NCBI GenBank assembly: GCA_016858145.1
Contig: JAEHOE010000025.1
Coordinates: forward strand, 682,001-746,000
Origin: Edaphochlamys debaryana
Lineage: Eukaryota > Chlorophyta > Chlorophyceae > Chlamydomonadales
Direction: 5' to 3'
Length of the DNA stretch: 64,000 nt
The position numbers and the translations under genes were made by a program. Shown piece after piece: positions 61,501 to 64,000 of this stretch. How positions within the stretch are numbered: the first letter of the stretch is position 1; each line of letters opens with the position of its first letter. The notes beneath the pieces were generated by a model, which made no database searches, was not told where the DNA came from, and saw only the letters and a list, made by a program, of their open reading frames with translations.

Positions 61501-64000
61501 GTCCATCCGAGGCCCACCCCAGGCCCACCGAGAAGCCCTTGATGACCGTGCTGGCGCCCCACGGGGGCCCGTTGGCCGACAGGTCCAGCGACACCAGGCC
61601 GCAGCCGGGCGGGATGGGCGGCAGCGTGCCCCCGAGCAGGTTGTCCTTGAGCGACAGCTGCTTGAGCGTGGGCGAGGTGAAGTAGCACGAGGGCACCGAG
61701 CCCTGCACGGGACAGCGGGGTGGGGTGTGCGGTGAAGCGGGGTCGAGAGGAGGCCTCCGTAACCGCCCTTGCCCTCAAGGGTGGCGGGGATGCGGTCTCT
61801 GCAATGTCTTCATTCTGAGCAACCGAGACCATGTCCACAGAACCGCGAGCCGACGGCGCTGGCCAAGGCCCAGTCCCGGCGGCCGTGCCATCGGGAACAC
61901 CTCTTCTTCCCGCGCCATCCTCTTCACTGCCCTGCCTCCATCACAACCCCTCTCCCCGCTCCCATGCCCAATCCTGCTCTCCCCGCAGCCGCCTCACCGA
62001 CAGCAGGTTGGAGTCGAGCCACAGCACCTCCAGCCCCACCGTCTCGCCGCCCACGGACTGGCTGGCCAGCAGGGAGCAGGACAGCGGCCCGCTCAGCGCG
62101 TTGGAGCCCAGGTACAGGCGCCGCAGCCGACCCGTCGCCAGCAGCGGCGACAGCACCGTGGCGACGGCCGCCAGCGAGCCTGGCGTTGGCCGCGGAGGCG
62201 GAGGCGAGGGAGCGGTGTGTTATGGGCGTTGGAGAGCGGCTGAGAGCGAACTTGCGGATATGCGCGGGAGGTTGGGGGTGAGCTCACCGACTTGGCCGTT
62301 GGAGGTCCAGTCCAGGTTCTGCAGGTACGTGAAGTTGCCCAGCTCGCGCGGGAAGGAGGGGCACACGAAGTTGCCCTTGTCGCCGCCCGACAGCACCAGC
62401 TTCACCAGGTGCCCCTGCGGAGTGGGGTTGGGGGTGACGAGGGGAAGAGGGGGCGGAGGAGAGTGGACTCGGCCCTGCAACACCAAGGCCTGCTCAAGGC
62501 ACCACACGAGGACCGTCCCGAATGGCGCATTCCCCGCCACAGGCACGTCGACCGCGCAGCTCCCCTCTGACAGGCGCACCATCCCTTCCCACCTACTCAC
62601 CCTCACCCTCTCCCCCGCACCCCCTCCCCTGCACCCCGCCTACGTCTGCGTTGCACATGTTGGGCGGCACCGAGCACAGGTCCTCCTCCGCAGTGGCGTT
62701 GGGGCTGGTGGCGGCGCGCAGGGTGGTGCAGGCGTCCGGCAGCAGGTCGTCGTCGGGGGAGCAGCACTGCTCCATGATGGCGGCCAGCAGGGCGGCCTCG
62801 GAGGCCACCAGCTTGGGCACCGAAGTGACGCCTTGGACCTGGCGGGGCGGAAGGCGGAGAGCGCAGGCGGAGAGCGGAGGTGAGTTGGGGTGGGGTCGAG
62901 GACGGCACTCACTCCGCCGCTTCATCGGCTTCCGCGGCTTCCTGGCTTCATCATCTTTGGGGTCGAACTCCCGCCCAAAGGGGTTCCTTCTCTTGCCCCG
63001 CCCAAACCAGCTGCTGCGGCATCCCCCGTCCAGATGCCGATGCGATACGGCATCGTCCCCACACCCCACTACCCTCGTACCGACAGCACCTCCCTTGCAG
63101 CTATCCCACCCCACGCATCACCTATTATTGCGCAGCATTTCAACCCCTCCCTCAGTCCACCCCTAAACCGCACCCCCGACGCAAGCCCGCCATCCCAGTG
63201 CCAGCCCCTCACGTTGACGATGTAGCTGCTGTAGTCCTCCGCCACGGCCTGCAGGCTCAGCGTGTACACGCCCGGCGCGGCCGCCAGCTCGGCGCGGCGC
63301 GCAATGACCACGTCCTCGCCGATGGTCTCATCCGAGAAGTCCACCACGGAGCCGTCGGGGCCCAGCAGCTTGCTGCGCTCCGGGGAGGGGAGGGGGGCGG
63401 GAGGGCGTGGGAGGGGAGGCGTCAGGCCCGTGTAGGGGGGTTGGCGCAGGGCTGGATGGGAGGCGGGTCACGGCAGCTCGTCGGGTCAGGAATGAGGCGG
63501 GGGGCAGAAAGGGCTGGCCGGGTAAACCCTACAGCAGATCACTCGGGTTCAGAGCCTGGGCCAGGAGTGTCGCTACCTGCAGGTGCCACGCGTGGTACCT
63601 CAGCTGCCTGCCCTGCACCCTGATCACCAGTCAGGAGGAGCCTCCTGATACCAGTGCCGCATCCTCCTCCCACTGCTTTGCCCTTCAGGGTCCAGGGGCC
63701 GTGCCGCAAGCCGCAGCCGACCTGCCTCCGTCCATCAACCTATGCACTTCTCGATAGCCCCATGGCCCGCGTCCTTGCAAGTCGGGCCCACTCACATGTC
63801 CACGTCGCCCTCACGCGTCACCACTGTGATGACGAGATCGTAGGTGGCGCCCACCGTGACGTTGATCGAGTATGTGATCATGTCCCGGTACGGCAGCGGA
63901 AGCGGGGCTGCCGATAGGAGAACAAGGGGAGGACAACGGGCGTTAAGGGCGTGCTTGCGGGGGCATACAGGCTCTCCGCGCTGTTACAACGACTAATCAT
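58559..64000 (-). CDS. Leucine-rich-repeat single-span membrane protein, 5' end off the window
   Basis: A many-exon gene runs in from the right edge and ends at 58559. In protein order: a beta-sandwich-like segment (PYRDMITYSINVTVGATYDL, GPDGSVVDFSDETIGEDVVI; 63213-63914) resembling a PPC domain; a Cys-rich stretch (EQCCSPDDDLLPDACTTL...CSVPPNMC) like an LRR N-cap; about eleven plant-type LRRs (LDVSSNNLTG, LRVLDLSNNKLTGGL, DVDLSGNNFSG and others; about 60200-62430); a Pro-rich hinge near 59440-59510; a transmembrane helix (VVVGAAVGGVILAILLAVGG; exon 58885-59032); and a short cytoplasmic tail (58559-58691). No kinase domain follows. It looks like a cell-surface LRR receptor-like protein without a kinase. 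Exon ends in the LRR part were not all fixed. Confidence 0.85.

Noticed and set aside
1..64000. CRISPR arrays, prokaryotic operons, rRNA genes
   Set aside because: None seen; repeat patterns are microsatellites, minisatellites and segmental copies, and gene structure is eukaryotic.

Overview
This window looks like nuclear DNA of a volvocine (Chlamydomonas/Volvox-type) green alga. The base composition is very GC-rich. Genes are broken into many short exons by GC-rich introns, mostly with GTGAG or GTGCG donors and CAG acceptors. Several genes have a TGTAA motif (the green-algal poly(A) signal) downstream. Proteins carry long Ala/Gly/Pro-rich inserts, and a MYND-finger protein of a type common in these algae is present. 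Gene models were built by hand, joining conserved protein blocks at splice sites whose reading phases agree. No operons, CRISPR arrays or rRNA genes were seen.

Layout. Positions 1-955 hold low-complexity, Ala-rich sequence of doubtful coding status. A MYND-finger gene (2308-6351, minus) is flanked by two direct copies of a ~0.5-kb repeat. A small ankyrin-repeat gene follows (8053-9879, minus). A large alpha/beta-hydrolase gene (11567-17547, plus) lies in one arm of a ~7-kb inverted duplication, and its intact paralogue (40350-46258, minus) lies in the other arm. Retroelement remnants sit at the inner edge of each arm. Between the arms are a patchwork fragment (19197-21489: a hydrolase piece fused to the XPO1 promoter and exon 1) and the housekeeping genes NDUFS4, TRAPPC5, LCB1 (serine palmitoyltransferase subunit 1) and a P5CS-like gamma-glutamyl-phosphate reductase. 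A possible 68-residue single-span membrane protein follows. Outside the right arm are the complete exportin-1 gene (48760-56477, plus) and the 3' part of a leucine-rich-repeat membrane protein that runs off the right edge (58559-64000, minus).

The housekeeping genes are functionally unrelated: respiratory complex I, vesicle tethering, sphingolipid synthesis, proline synthesis and nuclear export. LCB1 and the P5CS-like gene are divergent and share a 282-bp intergenic region. The most unusual points are these: a P5CS-like enzyme with a degenerate kinase half and a C-terminal CaaX box; a rearranged locus with an inverted duplication and a chimeric XPO1/hydrolase fragment; a young 411-bp MITE-like insertion whose empty site survives in the other arm; an intron present in only one hydrolase paralogue; and five introns with GC instead of GT donors.
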